64,000 nt of DNA from NCBI RefSeq assembly GCF_005048205.1, contig NZ_SUMF01000006.1, forward strand, positions 91,515 to 155,514, written 5' to 3'. Positions 19,199-29,702 of this stretch are shown in pieces. Below the pieces are notes generated by a model. The model worked only from the letters and a program-made list of their open reading frames with translations. It was not told the DNA's origin and did no database searches. The DNA is from Chitiniphilus eburneus (GTDB lineage Bacteria; Pseudomonadota; Gammaproteobacteria; Burkholderiales; Chitinibacteraceae). Numbering within the stretch: the stretch's first letter is position 1; each line of letters starts with the position of its first letter. Both the position numbers and the translations under genes were made by a program.

Positions 19199-20101
19199 AT
19201 GCTGCCCGCCTGGCTTCCCAATTTCATCGACAAGATCTTCCTGCGCGATCTCGCCGCCTCGCTGGTATTCATCGTCATCCTGCTGGTGCTGCGTTCGCTG
19301 ATCCGCCACGGCATCCTCAAGCGCGACGATTTCAGCCCGGATGTGAAGCGTCGCTGGTTGATCAACCTGCGCAACGTGGTGCTGGTGGTGTTCATGCTCG
19401 GCATGGCGCTGATCTGGGCCAACGAGATCGAAACGCTGGCGGTATCGCTGGTCGCCATCGCCGCCGCCATCGTGCTGGCCACCAAGGAAATGATCCTGTG
19501 CATGATGGGCGCGATCTATCGCACCAGCACGCATGCCTATTCGGTGGGCGACCGCATCGAGATCGCCGGCCTCAAGGGCCAGGTGATCGACATCAACCTG
19601 CTGTCGACAACGTTGCTGGAATCCAGCCAGGCCGTGGCGCGCAAGGGCACGGTGGGGCGCGGTATCACCTTTCCCAACAGCCTGGTGCTGTCGCAACCGG
19701 TATTCAACGAAACCATGCTGGGCAGCTATGTGCTGCACACGGTCCACGTGAACATCAACCGGGGCGAGGACTGGCAGGGCGGCGAGAGCGCGATGCTGGC
19801 CGAGGCGCGCGCGGTGGTGGAGGAGTACGCGGCAGATCTCGCCAAGCACGCGCGCGAACTGCAACGGGGCCAGGCGCTGGAAAGCGCGGCGCTGGAGCCG
19901 CGCCTGCGGCTGTCGCTGGACGACCGTGAATCGGTGGGCCTGCATCTGCAACTGCCGGTGCCGCTGGGCCAGCGCGCGCGTATCGAGCAACGCATCCTGC
20001 GCGCCTTTCTCGGCGCCGTACCATGCGGCCCGGCCCCCGCGCCGGACGAAGGCACCGAGCCGGCCCTGCCCGCCGCGCCCGATCCAGCACCCACGGCGTG
20101 A
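19199..20101 (+). CDS. Small MscS-like channel protein
   Basis: The ATG at 19199 gives 300 residues; a GTG-type start at 19148 would add a non-hydrophobic tail. Transmembrane helices lie at about 15-35, 53-72 and 78-100. The helix AVSLVAIAAAIVLATKEMIL aligns with the MscS pore helix, and the beta-domain segment SVGDRIEIAGLKGQVIDIN follows directly. FPNSLVLSQPV is the usual strand before the vestibule. The C-terminal third is acidic then Pro/Ala-rich and poorly conserved. It is likely an inner-membrane mechanosensitive channel of minimal topology. It is divergent from the esterase gene. Confidence 0.82.
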   Translation: MLPAWLPNFIDKIFLRDLAASLVFIVILLVLRSLIRHGILKRDDFSPDVKRRWLINLRNVVLVVFMLGMALIWANEIETLAVSLVAIAAAIVLATKEMILCMMGAIYRTSTHAYSVGDRIEIAGLKGQVIDINLLSTTLLESSQAVARKGTVGRGITFPNSLVLSQPVFNETMLGSYVLHTVHVNINRGEDWQGGESAMLAEARAVVEEYAADLAKHARELQRGQALESAALEPRLRLSLDDRESVGLHLQLPVPLGQRARIEQRILRAFLGAVPCGPAPAPDEGTEPALPAAPDPAPTA

Positions 20102-20179
20102 GCCACGTTGCCCCCGGCAGCCGGCACAGCCGCAGCCCTGCCACCCCGCTTCACGCGCGGCGGACTTCGCCCGACATGA

Positions 20180-20201
20180 GGCGCATTGGCTACAATGCGC
20201 C
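20180..20201. promoter_or_regulatory. Inverted repeat overlapping the -10 of the small zinc-ribbon gene
   Basis: GGCGCATTG (20180-20188) and CAATGCGCC (20193-20201) are perfect nine-base arms around GCTA. TACAAT (20191-20196), a -10 candidate, lies inside the dyad about 30 bases before the start codon. The arrangement suits a repressor operator; this is inference. Confidence 0.45.
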
Positions 20202-20225
20202 TCGCAGCCATTCCGGAACCCGACC

Positions 20226-20426
20226 ATGACCCAGCCCACGGATCAACCCGCCCTCGCCGCCAAACCCTGCTCGAAATGCGGCTCGCCGGGCGAGGTGACC
20301 AAATCCGGCTCCAACCGCTACTGGGTGCAGTGCGCCAAATTCGGCCGCAACGGCAATTGCAGCGCCATCGGCCAACAGGCGTCCAGCCGCAAGGAAGCGA
20401 TCCGCAACTGGAACGCCCAGCACTGA
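20226..20426 (+). CDS. Lar-like zinc-ribbon small protein
   Basis: From the ATG at 20226 the product has 66 residues. It carries KPCSKCG (14-20), a Trp-Val-Gln-Cys pair further on (YWVQCAKFGRNGNCS) and the closing helix SSRKEAIRNWN. The CxxC...C...C layout plus an EAIxxWN tail is the pattern of the Lar (restriction alleviation) family of phage and bacterial origin. Here it stands in a housekeeping context with no restriction system in view, so an anti-restriction role is not supported. A strong bidirectional terminator follows at 20445. The assignment is from pattern memory. Confidence 0.7.
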   Translation: MTQPTDQPALAAKPCSKCGSPGEVTKSGSNRYWVQCAKFGRNGNCSAIGQQASSRKEAIRNWNAQH

Positions 20427-20444
20427 CGGTCATTGGCGCCGCCC

Positions 20445-20474
20445 GAAAAAAAGCCGCCCCGGAGGGCGGCTTTT
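20445..20474. terminator. Bidirectional terminator between the zinc-ribbon gene and tyrS
   Basis: GCCGCCC-CGGA-GGGCGGC has seven-base arms flanked by a run of A on the left and TTTT on the right. It can end transcripts from both convergent genes. Confidence 0.88.
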
Positions 20475-20490
20475 CGTTGCGGCCCGGCGA

Positions 20491-21729
20491 TCAGGCCACG
20501 GTCACGCGGGCGAACTTGCGCTTGCCCACCTGCAACACCACGGTGTCGCCCCGGGCGATCAGCAGGCCCTTGTCGGCCACCTTTTCACCGTTGAGCTTGA
20601 CCGCGCCGGCCTGGATATCGCGCATCGCCTGGCTGGTGGACGGCACCAGTTGCGCCTCCTTCAGCACGGCGGTGACCGGCAGGCCATCGCCTTCGGCGTT
20701 CAGCGTGAACTCGGGCATTTCGTCCGGGATCGCGCCTTTCTGGAAACGCGCCTCGAAATCGGCCAGCGCCGCCTCGGCCGCGGCCTGGCCATGGAAACGC
20801 GCCACCAACTCCTGCGCCAGCATCACCTTGACGTCGCGCGGATTGCGCCCACCTTCGATGTCCTGCCGGAACTGGCCGATCTCGCTCATCGGGCGGAACG
20901 ACAGCAGCTCGTAATACCGCCACATCAGCGTGTCGGACACGCTCATCACCTTGCCGAAAATCTCGTTGGCCGGTTCGTCGATGCCGATGTAGTTGCCCAG
21001 CGACTTGGACATCTTGTTCACACCGTCCAGCCCTTCGAGCAGCGGCATCATCAGCACCACCTGCGGCGCCTGACCATGCTGCTGCTGCAACATGCGGCCC
21101 ATCAGCAGGTTGAATTTCTGGTCGGTGCCACCCAGCTCCATGTCGCATTGCATCGCCACCGAGTCGTAGCCCTGAAGCAGCGGGTACATGAATTCGTGCA
21201 CGGCGATCGGCTGGTTACCGGCAAAGCGCTTGGCGAAATCATCGCGCTCCAGCATGCGCGCCACGGTGATGCTGGCCGCCAGCTTCAGCATGCCCGCGGC
21301 ACCCAGGTCGGACAGCCATGCGCTGTTGAACAGCACGTCGGTGCGCTCGCGGTCGAGAATCTTGAACACCTGGCGTTCGTAGGTCTCGGCGTTACGCTTG
21401 ACGTCTTCCTCGGTCAGCGGCGGACGGGTGGTGTTCTTGCCGGTCGGGTCGCCGATTCGACCGGTGAAATCGCCGATGAGGAACTGAGCGGTGTGACCGA
21501 GGTCTTGCAGTTGCCGCATCTTGTTGATGAGCACGGTGTGGCCCAGATGCAGGTCCGGCGCGGTCGGATCGAAGCCGGCCTTGATCTTCAGCGGCACGCC
21601 CGTAACGCGGCTCTTCTCAAGCTTACGGATCAGTTCTTCTTCGGGAATCAGTTCTTCCACGCCACGCTTGATGACAGCAAGCGCGGCGACGGTTTCCGGG
21701 TGCAGTGGGGTTTGTTCTTGTTCGGCCAT
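20491..21729 (-). CDS. tyrS: Tyrosyl-tRNA synthetase
   Basis: This 412-residue class I synthetase has the HIGH-type signature as HLGH (61-64) and KMSKS intact at 239-243. The tyrosine pocket segment lies around [18 protein letters not shown] (187-204). A C-terminal S4 RNA-binding domain spans about 348-410 ([15 protein letters not shown]). Length and the short HLGH spacing fit the TyrZ-like branch common in beta- and gammaproteobacteria. It charges tRNA-Tyr in the cytoplasm. The gene is divergent from the M23 peptidase gene and ends at a bidirectional terminator. Confidence 0.97.
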   Translation of the reverse strand: MAEQEQTPLHPETVAALAVIKRGVEELIPEEELIRKLEKSRVTGVPLKIKAGFDPTAPDLHLGHTVLINKMRQLQDLGHTAQFLIGDFTGRIGDPTGKNTTRPPLTEEDVKRNAETYERQVFKILDRERTDVLFNSAWLSDLGAAGMLKLAASITVARMLERDDFAKRFAGNQPIAVHEFMYPLLQGYDSVAMQCDMELGGTDQKFNLLMGRMLQQQHGQAPQVVLMMPLLEGLDGVNKMSKSLGNYIGIDEPANEIFGKVMSVSDTLMWRYYELLSFRPMSEIGQFRQDIEGGRNPRDVKVMLAQELVARFHGQAAAEAALADFEARFQKGAIPDEMPEFTLNAEGDGLPVTAVLKEAQLVPSTSQAMRDIQAGAVKLNGEKVADKGLLIARGDTVVLQVGKRKFARVTVA

Positions 21730-21844
21730 GGAGATCAGCGGCTGGTAAGCCTATGGAAATTAAGGAATTTATGATGAAGTCGATTTGGCAGGCACTACAA
21801 CTTTTTGTTACGCTAGCCGCGCACCAGGAAGCCTGAACAACACG

Positions 21845-23152
21845 ATGTACGAAAACCAAATTCTATCCGAAAAGCCCGCCCACTCCCAAGGCAGCGCCCG
21901 CGCTGGCTGGCTCGCGGCGGCAGTGGCCCTGCCGCTGATGGTGACTTTCGCCGCCTATGGCGTCGCCGAATTCGGCCCCCGGGAATCCATCCACGTCACG
22001 CCCGTCACCACCACGCTGGAAGCGCCGGAGCTGGTTGCGCGCATTGCCGACACGCCGTTCTGGCGCGAGGAAGTCATCCGTTCCGGCGATACGCTGGGCG
22101 CGCTGATTGCCCGCCTGGGCGTGGACGACGACGCGGCGAAGGATTTCATCCGCACCGATACCGCCGCCAAGCCGTTGTACGAGCTGCATCCAGGCCGGGT
22201 GATCCGCGCGCAGACCACCACCGACGGGCATCTGCTGCAACTGAGCTACGTGACCGCCGCCGGCAACCAGATCACGGTGCGCCCGGCGGGCAGCGGCTTT
22301 CGCGTGAACCAGGCGCCAGCCGAAATGGCGCGCGGCACCTCGTTCAAATCCGGTGTGATCCATAGCTCGCTGTTCGCCGCCACCGACCGCGCCGAACTGC
22401 CGGACGAAGTCACGCGGCAACTGATTTCCATCTTCGAAGGCGAGATCGACTTCCATCGTCGCCTGCGCAAGGGCGACCGTTTCGGCGTCGTCTACGAAAC
22501 CTATACCCTCGATGGCCAGGAACAGAAAACCGGCCGTATCCTCGCCGCCGAATTCGTCAACGCCGGGCGCAAGCTGTCGGCGGTGTGGTACGAATCGCGC
22601 CCCGGCGACGGCGCCTATTACTCGCTCAAGGGCGAAAGCCTGAAGAAGAGCTTTTTGCAGACCCCGGTGGAGTTCTCCCGCGTGTCGTCGGGCTTTTCGA
22701 TGCGCTTCCATCCCATCCTCAAGGAATGGCGCGCCCACAAGGGGATCGACTATGCCGCCCCCACCGGCACGCGCGTGCGCGCCGCATCGGACGGCACCGT
22801 CACCTTCGTCGGCCGCAAGGGCGCCTACGGCAACGCCATCGAGATCAAGCACCAGGGTGCCTACAGCACGCTCTACGGCCATCTGAACGGCTTCGCGTCG
22901 GGCCTGAGGGCCGGCCAGCGCGTCAGCCAGGGCGACATCATCGGCTTTGTCGGCAGCACCGGACGCGCCACCGGTCCGCACCTGCACTACGAATTCAAGA
23001 TCGCCGGCAACCAGGTCGATCCGTCCAAACTGAACCTGCCCAAGTCGCGCACGCTGGACCCGCGCGAGTTCGCACGCTTCCGCCCGTATTCGGACCAGAT
23101 GCAGGCGCAACTGAACCTGCTGGCCCGTGTGGAACTCGCCCGCGCCGACTGA
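21845..23152 (+). CDS. M23 family peptidoglycan endopeptidase (MepM-like)
   Basis: The ATG at 21845 gives 435 residues. One N-terminal transmembrane segment (about 21-42) acts as a signal anchor. An OapA/LysM-like region with RSGDTLGALIARLG (79-92) comes next, then a linker domain, then the LytM zinc-metallopeptidase domain (about 285-390). Zn ligands and catalytic residues are visible: H298 and D302 in HKGID, and H379/H381 in HLHYEF. It should cleave peptide cross-links in peptidoglycan from the periplasmic side, allowing cell-wall growth. It is followed by anmK, which recycles anhydro-MurNAc, giving a small cell-wall turnover unit. Confidence 0.93.
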   Translation: MYENQILSEKPAHSQGSARAGWLAAAVALPLMVTFAAYGVAEFGPRESIHVTPVTTTLEAPELVARIADTPFWREEVIRSGDTLGALIARLGVDDDAAKDFIRTDTAAKPLYELHPGRVIRAQTTTDGHLLQLSYVTAAGNQITVRPAGSGFRVNQAPAEMARGTSFKSGVIHSSLFAATDRAELPDEVTRQLISIFEGEIDFHRRLRKGDRFGVVYETYTLDGQEQKTGRILAAEFVNAGRKLSAVWYESRPGDGAYYSLKGESLKKSFLQTPVEFSRVSSGFSMRFHPILKEWRAHKGIDYAAPTGTRVRAASDGTVTFVGRKGAYGNAIEIKHQGAYSTLYGHLNGFASGLRAGQRVSQGDIIGFVGSTGRATGPHLHYEFKIAGNQVDPSKLNLPKSRTLDPREFARFRPYSDQMQAQLNLLARVELARAD

Positions 23153-23193
23153 TCCAAGCGTTCTGGCCGGTTCGGCACACCGTCCACCCATGA

Positions 23194-23218
23194 CACCCCG
23201 TCGTCCATCGACGGGGTG
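23194..23218 (+). terminator. Hairpin after the M23 gene
   Basis: CACCCCGTCG (23194-23203) pairs perfectly with CGACGGGGTG (23209-23218). No T run follows, so it may only attenuate read-through into anmK. Confidence 0.4.
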
Positions 23219-23298
23219 CGTGCTTCCAGCCTCCCCTGCTTCCCTGCCCTTCCTTACAACCGCTACACTGGCATGCCCTTCATTACCCCGTGCGCGCC

Positions 23299-24396
23299 AT
23301 GAACCAGCCGTATTTCATCGGATTGATGACCGGAACCAGCCTGGATGGCGTGGACGCCGTCCTGGTGGATGTCTCCGGCCCGACCCCCATCCTCGTCGCC
23401 GCACAGGGACGGCCATTGCCCGGCGGCCTGCGAGACACGCTGCTGTCGCTCCAGGCCAGCGGGCCGGATGAAATCGACCGCGCCTGGCGCGCAGGCATCC
23501 AGCTCGCCGAATGCTATGCCGAGGCAGTGCTGGCCTTGCTGCTGCGTGCAGCCGTTCCCGCCGAGCAGGTGGCGGCCATCGGCAATCACGGGCAGACGGT
23601 GCGGCATCGCCCTGAACGCGGCTACACCGTGCAGCTCGGCGATCACGCGCGGCTGGCGGAGCTGACCGGCATCACCGTGGTGGGCGACTTCCGCTCGCGC
23701 GATGTCGCCGCTGGCGGCCAGGGCGCCCCGCTGGTGCCCGCCTTCCATCAGGCCGTGTTCGCCGATTCGCGCCGGCATCGCGTGATCGTCAATATCGGTG
23801 GCATCGCCAACCTGACCGATCTGCCGCCCGGCGGCGACGTGGTGGGCTTCGATACCGGCCCGGGCAACGTACTGCTCGACGCGTGGATCGCTCAGCACCA
23901 GGGCCAGCGCTACGACACCAGCGGCCAGTGGGCCGCCACCGGCAAGGTACTGCCCGACCTGCTCGATCTGTTGCTCGCCGAATCCTATTTCGCGATGCCC
24001 TCGCCCAAGAGCACCGGGCGCGACCTGTTCCATGCCGGCTGGCTGGCGCGGCGGCTGACCGGCCGCAGCGATGCGCCGCAGGACGTACAGGCCACGCTGG
24101 CGGCGCTCACGGTCCAGAGCATTGCCGATGCCATCCTGTTGCAGGCGCCCGGCGTGGACGAGGTCTATATCTGCGGTGGCGGCGCGCACAACACGCACCT
24201 GATGCATGCGCTGGGCCGCGCGCTGCCCGGCGTGGCGCTGGCCAGCACCGCCGAGCTGGGCATCGACCCGGACTGGGTAGAGGCCTACGCCTTCGCCTGG
24301 CTGGCGCAGCGCTGCCTGTCGCGCCAGCCCGGCAACCTGCCGCAGGTGACCGGCGCGCAAGGGCCGCGCATTCTCGGCGCGATCTGGCCCAACTGA
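23299..24396 (+). CDS. anmK: Anhydro-N-acetylmuramic acid kinase
   Basis: From the ATG at 23299 (a GTG at 23290 is the alternative) the product is 365 residues, the usual AnmK length. It begins MNQPYFIGLMTGTSLDGVDA, the diagnostic ATP/sugar-binding start. It goes on with NHGQTVRH, GDFRSRDVAAGGQGAPLVP, FDTGPGN and CGGGAHN, all hallmark blocks of this ASKHA-fold kinase. It opens and phosphorylates 1,6-anhydro-MurNAc to MurNAc-6-phosphate in the cytoplasm, part of cell-wall recycling. It lies 146 bases downstream of an M23 endopeptidase gene. A terminator follows the gene. Confidence 0.96.
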   Translation: MNQPYFIGLMTGTSLDGVDAVLVDVSGPTPILVAAQGRPLPGGLRDTLLSLQASGPDEIDRAWRAGIQLAECYAEAVLALLLRAAVPAEQVAAIGNHGQTVRHRPERGYTVQLGDHARLAELTGITVVGDFRSRDVAAGGQGAPLVPAFHQAVFADSRRHRVIVNIGGIANLTDLPPGGDVVGFDTGPGNVLLDAWIAQHQGQRYDTSGQWAATGKVLPDLLDLLLAESYFAMPSPKSTGRDLFHAGWLARRLTGRSDAPQDVQATLAALTVQSIADAILLQAPGVDEVYICGGGAHNTHLMHALGRALPGVALASTAELGIDPDWVEAYAFAWLAQRCLSRQPGNLPQVTGAQGPRILGAIWPN

Positions 24397-24430
24397 TCCT
24401 TCCAGATGCCCGTCGCGGGCGATCCCATTG

Positions 24431-24461
24431 CCGGCAGCCATCGCGCTGCCGGTTTCATTTT
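24431..24461 (+). terminator. Rho-independent terminator of anmK
   Basis: CCGGCAGC (24431-24438) pairs with GCTGCCGG (24445-24452) and is followed by TTTCATTTT. Confidence 0.8.
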
Positions 24462-24846
24462 GCGTATAGGGCCGTCAGCGATAACCAGTGTAAATCACGC
24501 TTGTGGTACGACAGCTTGTAAGAAATTTCCTAACCCTTAGCATTGCCCTCCACTTTTTACCAAAGTACCCCGCATCGACGCGCCAATCGCCTCCGCACTG
24601 GGCCCAGCGATGCACCACCGCATTTTTCCGATAAAAAACCAACCTGAAAATATTATAATAAATAGATAGTTACATTAATGATTCGCTCGCCGGGCCAGCC
24701 AGACAGCTCGGCTTTTTCGCCTTCCTACCGCCCATCCTCTCCATGCCAGAAAGGCCTTTCATTTGCCATTTGTCGGGACACTTTTTCCATATTGCTGACT
24801 TATAAAGAGGTTCTGAATTTCACTCTTGGCAACAGGAGAGATTCCA
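24462..24846. other. Low-GC upstream region of the first chemoreceptor gene
   Basis: About 385 bases, far more AT-rich than the average of the window, with runs such as ATATTATAATAAATAG near 24650. No gene is supported. TCCGATAA at 24627 recalls the sigma-28 (flagellar) -10 box, but no TAAA lies at the right distance. AACAGGAGAG just before 24847 is the ribosome site of the receptor gene. Confidence 0.5.
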
Positions 24847-26886
24847 ATGGCATTTCAGCAACGTCCGATCGGGCAGCAGATACTCGTACTCGGGGTTATC
24901 GTCTGTGTTCTCGTCTTTGGCGTACTCATCGTCTTCACCAGCTATACGGTGCAAAGCACCGCGCTACGCCTGGCCACCAATGAGCTGGATAGCCAGATCA
25001 ATCTGGTAAAAAACAGCCTGCAAGTGGCGTACAACGGAGCGCTCGCCCGCTCCCAGGGCACGGTCGACCTGTTTCCGCGCCATCTGCCCGGCACGCTGAC
25101 GGTGACCGATGACGTGGTCCAGACCGGCGCCGCGATGGCGCCCGTGGTCAAGGCCGGCGATACGCCCATCAATGGCCGCGTCGATCTGCTGGAAGCCTAC
25201 AAGCATCAGACCAACGCGGAGCCGGCCATCGTCGCGCGCGACGCGCAAGGCCGCTGGCTGCGCGTGAACACCTTGCTCAAGGGCAAGGATGGCAAGCCGC
25301 AACTGGGGTCCGAGGTCAAAGCGGATGAAGAGATCACCAAGACCATCGCCTCCGGCAAGCCCTATACCGGATTGGTGCTGCGCAATGGCGACTACTATCT
25401 GACCCGTGCCCAGCCGATCAAGAACAGCGCCGGCAAGGTGGCGGGCTGGTACCAGGTGCGGATCGGCCTGAGCGAGGAAATCAAGGGTCTGCGCGACATG
25501 CTCAAGACCGTGGTGGTGGGCAAGACCGGCTACCTGTACGTGCTGGCGCCCACGCACGACGACAAGATCGCCCAATTCATCGTCCACCCCCGGGAAGAAG
25601 GCAAGCTGGCCGGCGAGGTGCTCCAGGGCCAGGAACGCCAGGTGATCGAAACGCTGGTCAAGCAGCGTAACGGCACCATGGAATACGAATGGCCGGACAA
25701 GGACGGCAACATGCGGATGAAGACCGTGGCCTTCGCCGAAGTGCCGTCGTGGGGCTGGATCGTCGGCACCGGCAGCTATATCGACGAATTCACCGCCGAG
25801 GGGACCGCGCTACGCAACCGCCTGGTGATCCTGAGCGTGGTACTGGCCGTGGTGATGCTGGCCTTGTTGCACCTGGGCCTGCGCCGTCAGTTGCACCCGC
25901 TCAAGCATCTCACCGAGATGGTCGGTCGTTTCGGGGCCGGCGATCTGACCGTCCGCATGAACGGCACCACCGATCCGCACAGCCGCAACGAAATCGACCA
26001 GGTCGCGGTGAGCTTCAATACCGCGGTGGCCAAGCTGGAAGAAATGGTGGGCGAAACGCTGCAAACCGCATCCCGGCTGGAAAACACCGCCACCGAGTTG
26101 CAGAACTCCAGCGATCTGATGAGCGACGCCAGCTCGCGCCAGAGCAACGCGGCATCGTCGATGGCCGCCACCGTGCAGCAGATTTCCACGGGGATCTCGC
26201 ATATCGCCGACAACGCGCAGGAAGCCACCAACGCCAGTCAGTCCACGCTGAGCGTGGTGGGCGACGGCCGCCGCAAGGTGGCGCAGATGCTGGACGAAAT
26301 GCGCGGCATCGCCGAGGCCACGCAGCGCGCGGCACAACGCATCACCGAACTGGGCGAACGCTCGGGCGAGATTCGCCAGATCGTCGCAGTCATCAAGGAA
26401 ATCGCCGAGCAGACCAACCTGCTGGCACTGAATGCGGCCATCGAAGCGGCACGCGCGGGCGAACAGGGCCGGGGCTTCGCGGTGGTGGCCGACGAAGTGC
26501 GCAAGCTGGCGGAACGCACCACGCATTCCACACAGGAGATCGGTGATCTCATCGGTGGCATCGTCAACGAAACGCAGCAGATGGCCGGCGAGATCGTCAA
26601 CGTGTCCACCCGCATGGATGGGGGCGTCAAGGTCGCGTCCGACACCGACAGCATGCTCGACACTATCCACCACCACGCCGGCCAGGTGACGGTCGCCGTC
26701 ACCGATATCGCCCACGCCACCCGCGAGCAGTCGCAAGCCGGGCAGCAGTTGGCGCAAGGCGTGGAAAGCGTGGCGCAGATGGCGGAAGAGAACAATCAGA
26801 TCGCTGGTACCAACCGGCACGCCACGCACGATCTGCACCTGCAATCGGCCACCATGCGCACCAAGCTGGCGGTGTTCCGTATCTGA
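24847..26886 (+). CDS. Methyl-accepting chemotaxis protein with periplasmic Cache domain (first of tandem pair)
   Basis: The ATG at 24847 follows AGGAGAG and gives 679 residues. The first membrane helix lies at about 12-34 and a periplasmic double-Cache-like ligand domain at about 35-310. The repeated YLYVLAP and [15 protein letters not shown] strands point to the Cache_3-Cache_2 type. The second helix (about 322-342) leads to a HAMP linker and the long signalling coiled coil. Its hairpin tip [20 protein letters not shown] (about 517-536) continues into [21 protein letters not shown]. It binds CheW/CheA and sets flagellar bias from a periplasmic ligand that cannot be named. No CheB/CheR-tethering pentapeptide is seen at the end (KLAVFRI). 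Confidence 0.95.
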   Translation: MAFQQRPIGQQILVLGVIVCVLVFGVLIVFTSYTVQSTALRLATNELDSQINLVKNSLQVAYNGALARSQGTVDLFPRHLPGTLTVTDDVVQTGAAMAPVVKAGDTPINGRVDLLEAYKHQTNAEPAIVARDAQGRWLRVNTLLKGKDGKPQLGSEVKADEEITKTIASGKPYTGLVLRNGDYYLTRAQPIKNSAGKVAGWYQVRIGLSEEIKGLRDMLKTVVVGKTGYLYVLAPTHDDKIAQFIVHPREEGKLAGEVLQGQERQVIETLVKQRNGTMEYEWPDKDGNMRMKTVAFAEVPSWGWIVGTGSYIDEFTAEGTALRNRLVILSVVLAVVMLALLHLGLRRQLHPLKHLTEMVGRFGAGDLTVRMNGTTDPHSRNEIDQVAVSFNTAVAKLEEMVGETLQTASRLENTATELQNSSDLMSDASSRQSNAASSMAATVQQISTGISHIADNAQEATNASQSTLSVVGDGRRKVAQMLDEMRGIAEATQRAAQRITELGERSGEIRQIVAVIKEIAEQTNLLALNAAIEAARAGEQGRGFAVVADEVRKLAERTTHSTQEIGDLIGGIVNETQQMAGEIVNVSTRMDGGVKVASDTDSMLDTIHHHAGQVTVAVTDIAHATREQSQAGQQLAQGVESVAQMAEENNQIAGTNRHATHDLHLQSATMRTKLAVFRI

Positions 26887-26912
26887 TTGGCGCGATCGCC
26901 AACCTCAACGCG

Positions 26913-26941
26913 ACAGCCGGCCCTGCAGGGCCGGCTGTTTC
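26913..26941 (+). terminator. Terminator after the first chemoreceptor gene
   Basis: CAGCCGGCCC and GGGCCGGCTG pair over a four-base loop (TGCA) and are followed by TTT. It separates the two chemoreceptor genes into independent units. Confidence 0.75.
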
Positions 26942-27540
26942 ATCATGAAGGCCAACGGCCTGGCCCCTGCACTGGCAAATCCCATGGCCTGCCCGACAGG
27001 CACGCCATAAAACAAAAGAAAAGCACTGCCCTGCGGGTAATGCCGCATGCGAGCGGATTCGAGGCACCGCCCAAAAGTAGGGTCATACCAGCCTGGCGAA
27101 GCCTCAACTTTCACCATGCAGCGATAAGCCTCTGGTGCCACACCCGTTTTTCCTCCATTCCCCACGCGACCCGTGCCACGGTCCAGGCCCTTCCTGCCAG
27201 GGCCGTCCGGTAGCCCCCAACTTTCCACGGCAATTCAACCAGCATGCACATCCGGTCAGCCAGAACCGGAAAAATGTGTGTCCTCAGGCACACTCCTTCA
27301 ACGGCAAAAGGATAGCCCTCCTCATATTTTTGCCGAAATACCCTTTTTGCATTCCATTCCTTACAAATTCACAACACCCGAATTGTCAGGTTTTGCTCCA
27401 TTTGCGGCCATGAATTGCGCGCTCCGGGGCCCTCTCGATAACCGACATATCCCATAGGCAAACCACAGGCTATCTGGCTCCACCGTCTGCCACGGCGCTA
27501 AATGAAAACATCGGCTGAACCGAGGAAGGGGGGATCAAAA
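26942..27540. other. Intergenic region upstream of the second chemoreceptor gene
   Basis: About 600 bases without a convincing gene; small frames here have no family resemblance. The part from 27290 on is AT-rich (for example CCTCATATTTTTGCCGAAAT) and probably holds the promoter. GCCGAAAT resembles a sigma-28 -10 box but lacks a partner. GAGGAAGGGGGG precedes the start codon at 27541. Confidence 0.45.
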
Positions 27541-29580
27541 ATGAACAAATTCCGACAATTGCCCATCGGCTATCAAATCCTGAGCCTGGCGCTGATAACC
27601 TGTCTGGCGATCTTCGCCACGTTGATCGTTTACACCAGTGCCAGCATCCAGAAAAACGCGCTGGAAAAAGTGAAATCGGAACTCGCCGCGCAGGTGAATC
27701 TGGTCAGCGGCACCATGGACATGACCTACCGTGCCGCGGCCAGCGACGCGCAAGAGGCGGCCAAACGGTTTCGCGAGTTCCTGCCCGGGCCGTTGACGAT
27801 CGGCAGCGAAATCGACCCTGCCGGCGAGTTCAACGTGCCACGCCTGAACTCGGGCGGCGAAGCGATGGCCGGCAGGAACGATCTGCTGGAACGCTTCAAG
27901 CGGCAATCCGGCGACGACACACTGTTCGTGGTGCGCGACACCAAAGGACGCTGGATTCGCGTCACCACCATGCAAACCGGCGCCGAAGGCCCCTGGACCG
28001 AAATCCCCGCCACCGATCCGGTGGTGCAGTCGATGACCGCGGGCAAGCCCTACCTGGGCGTAGCCATACGGAACGGGCAGTACTCCATGATCGCGGCCGA
28101 CCCCATCAGCGACAGCGCCGGCAAGGTGGTCGCGTATTTCGCCGTACTGGTCAGCATGCAGTCGGAAATGGACCTGCTGCGCGACACACTGAAGAACGTG
28201 CCCGTCGGCAAGACCGGCTACGTCTACGTGATCGCCCCCACCGGCGACGCCAACATCGCGCGCATCGTCATCCACGGCAATCCCGACCTGGCCGGCAAGC
28301 TGGTGGGCGAAGCACTGCAAGGCCCGGCGCTGGAGGTCTTCAAGTATCTGGCCGAAAAGCGCAAGGGCGAATATCAGTACCTCTGGCCCGACAGCAGCGG
28401 CACGGAGCGCATGAAGATCGCTACCTTCACCGAGGCACCGGGCTGGAACTGGGTCATCGCCAGCGGCAGCTTCATCGACGAATACACCGAGGACAGCGTA
28501 GCGCTGAGCCAGCGGCTGATCTTCGCCTGTGTCGGCTTGTGCCTGCTGCTGTTGGCGGTGTTGTACTTCGCCCTGCGCTTCCAGTTGAAGCCACTGGGCA
28601 TGGTGGTGGACCTGATGGATCGCTTCGGCAGCGGTGACCTCACCGCGCAGATCGATCGCGACGCCTCCCCCGGCAGCCGTAACGAAATCGACCGGGTGGC
28701 GCTGAGCTTCAATGGCGCGGCCAGTCGGCTGCGCCAGGTGGTCGGGCAGATTCGTGCCACCGCCGGCACGGTGGACCACACTGCCGCCGGCCTGGAAGAC
28801 GCCAGCAACCAGATGTTCGACGCCAGCAAGACGCAGAGCGAATCGGCCTCGGCCATGGCGGCGACGGTGGAGCAGATTTCGGTCAGCATCACCCACATCG
28901 CCGACAACGCCAGCGACGCCGAGCGGCGTTGCCAGCAGGCGATGTCCAGCGTGCACGAAGGGCGGGAGAAAGTGCAGCAGATGGTGGAAGAACTGAAGAC
29001 CATCTCGACCACCACGCAGCAGGCGGCGGAACGTATCGCCGACCTGGGCGAGCGCTCCAGCGAAATCACCAAGATCGTCAGCGTGATCAAGGAAATCGCC
29101 GAGCAGACCAACCTGCTGGCGCTGAATGCCGCCATCGAAGCGGCACGCGCGGGCGAACAGGGCCGGGGCTTCGCGGTGGTGGCCGACGAAGTACGCAAGC
29201 TGGCAGAACGCACCACGCATTCCACGCAGGAAATCGGCGACCTGATCGGCGGGATCGTCAGCGAAACCCAGCAAATGGCGCACCAGATCGTCGAGGTATC
29301 GCGGCACATGGGCGATGGCGTGACCCGGGCCGCCGCCACCAACACCATGCTCGATGCGATTCATCATCAGACCGAACGCGTCACCGGCGCGGTCAGCGAT
29401 ATTGCCGGCGCCACCCGTGAGCAATCGACCGCCAGCACCCAACTGGCGCAGGGCGTGGAAAGCGTGGCGCAACTGGCCGAGGAAAACAGCAGCATCGTCG
29501 CCAGCAACCGCGATGCCACGCTGGCACTGCGAGACCAAGCGGTATCGCTGCGCGACGAAGTGGCGGCGTTCCGCACCTGA
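27541..29580 (+). CDS. Methyl-accepting chemotaxis protein with periplasmic Cache domain (second of tandem pair)
   Basis: From the ATG at 27541 the product has 679 residues, exactly the length of the preceding receptor. The plan is the same: a helix at about 12-34, a Cache_3-Cache_2-like periplasmic domain ([18 protein letters not shown]), a second helix at about 325-345, a HAMP linker and a signalling coiled coil. The coiled coil carries an identical tip, [20 protein letters not shown]. The signalling halves are nearly identical over long stretches, while the periplasmic halves differ strongly. This is the expected picture of a tandem duplication followed by divergence of ligand specificity. 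It has its own upstream region and a strong terminator, so the two receptors can be expressed separately. Confidence 0.95.
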   Translation: MNKFRQLPIGYQILSLALITCLAIFATLIVYTSASIQKNALEKVKSELAAQVNLVSGTMDMTYRAAASDAQEAAKRFREFLPGPLTIGSEIDPAGEFNVPRLNSGGEAMAGRNDLLERFKRQSGDDTLFVVRDTKGRWIRVTTMQTGAEGPWTEIPATDPVVQSMTAGKPYLGVAIRNGQYSMIAADPISDSAGKVVAYFAVLVSMQSEMDLLRDTLKNVPVGKTGYVYVIAPTGDANIARIVIHGNPDLAGKLVGEALQGPALEVFKYLAEKRKGEYQYLWPDSSGTERMKIATFTEAPGWNWVIASGSFIDEYTEDSVALSQRLIFACVGLCLLLLAVLYFALRFQLKPLGMVVDLMDRFGSGDLTAQIDRDASPGSRNEIDRVALSFNGAASRLRQVVGQIRATAGTVDHTAAGLEDASNQMFDASKTQSESASAMAATVEQISVSITHIADNASDAERRCQQAMSSVHEGREKVQQMVEELKTISTTTQQAAERIADLGERSSEITKIVSVIKEIAEQTNLLALNAAIEAARAGEQGRGFAVVADEVRKLAERTTHSTQEIGDLIGGIVSETQQMAHQIVEVSRHMGDGVTRAAATNTMLDAIHHQTERVTGAVSDIAGATREQSTASTQLAQGVESVAQLAEENSSIVASNRDATLALRDQAVSLRDEVAAFRT

Positions 29581-29610
29581 GCGTCATTGCCGCGCACTTG
29601 CGCGGTTCAT

Positions 29611-29641
29611 GCGGCCATCGACCCGATGGCCGCTTTTTTTG
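29611..29641 (+). terminator. Rho-independent terminator of the second chemoreceptor gene
   Basis: GCGGCCATCG and CGATGGCCGC form a perfect ten-base stem around ACC, followed by eight T. Confidence 0.92.
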
Positions 29642-29702
29642 CGCGCGCACCCGTCACGGGGTTCCGCTAGACTAGCCGCGACCCCATGTCCCGACCGCCG
29701 TC

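Noticed and set aside
24627..24634. Sigma-28 promoter for the first chemoreceptor gene
   Set aside because: TCCGATAA matches the -10 well, but no TAAA-type -35 lies about 15 bases upstream, and the distance to the start codon is over 200 bases.
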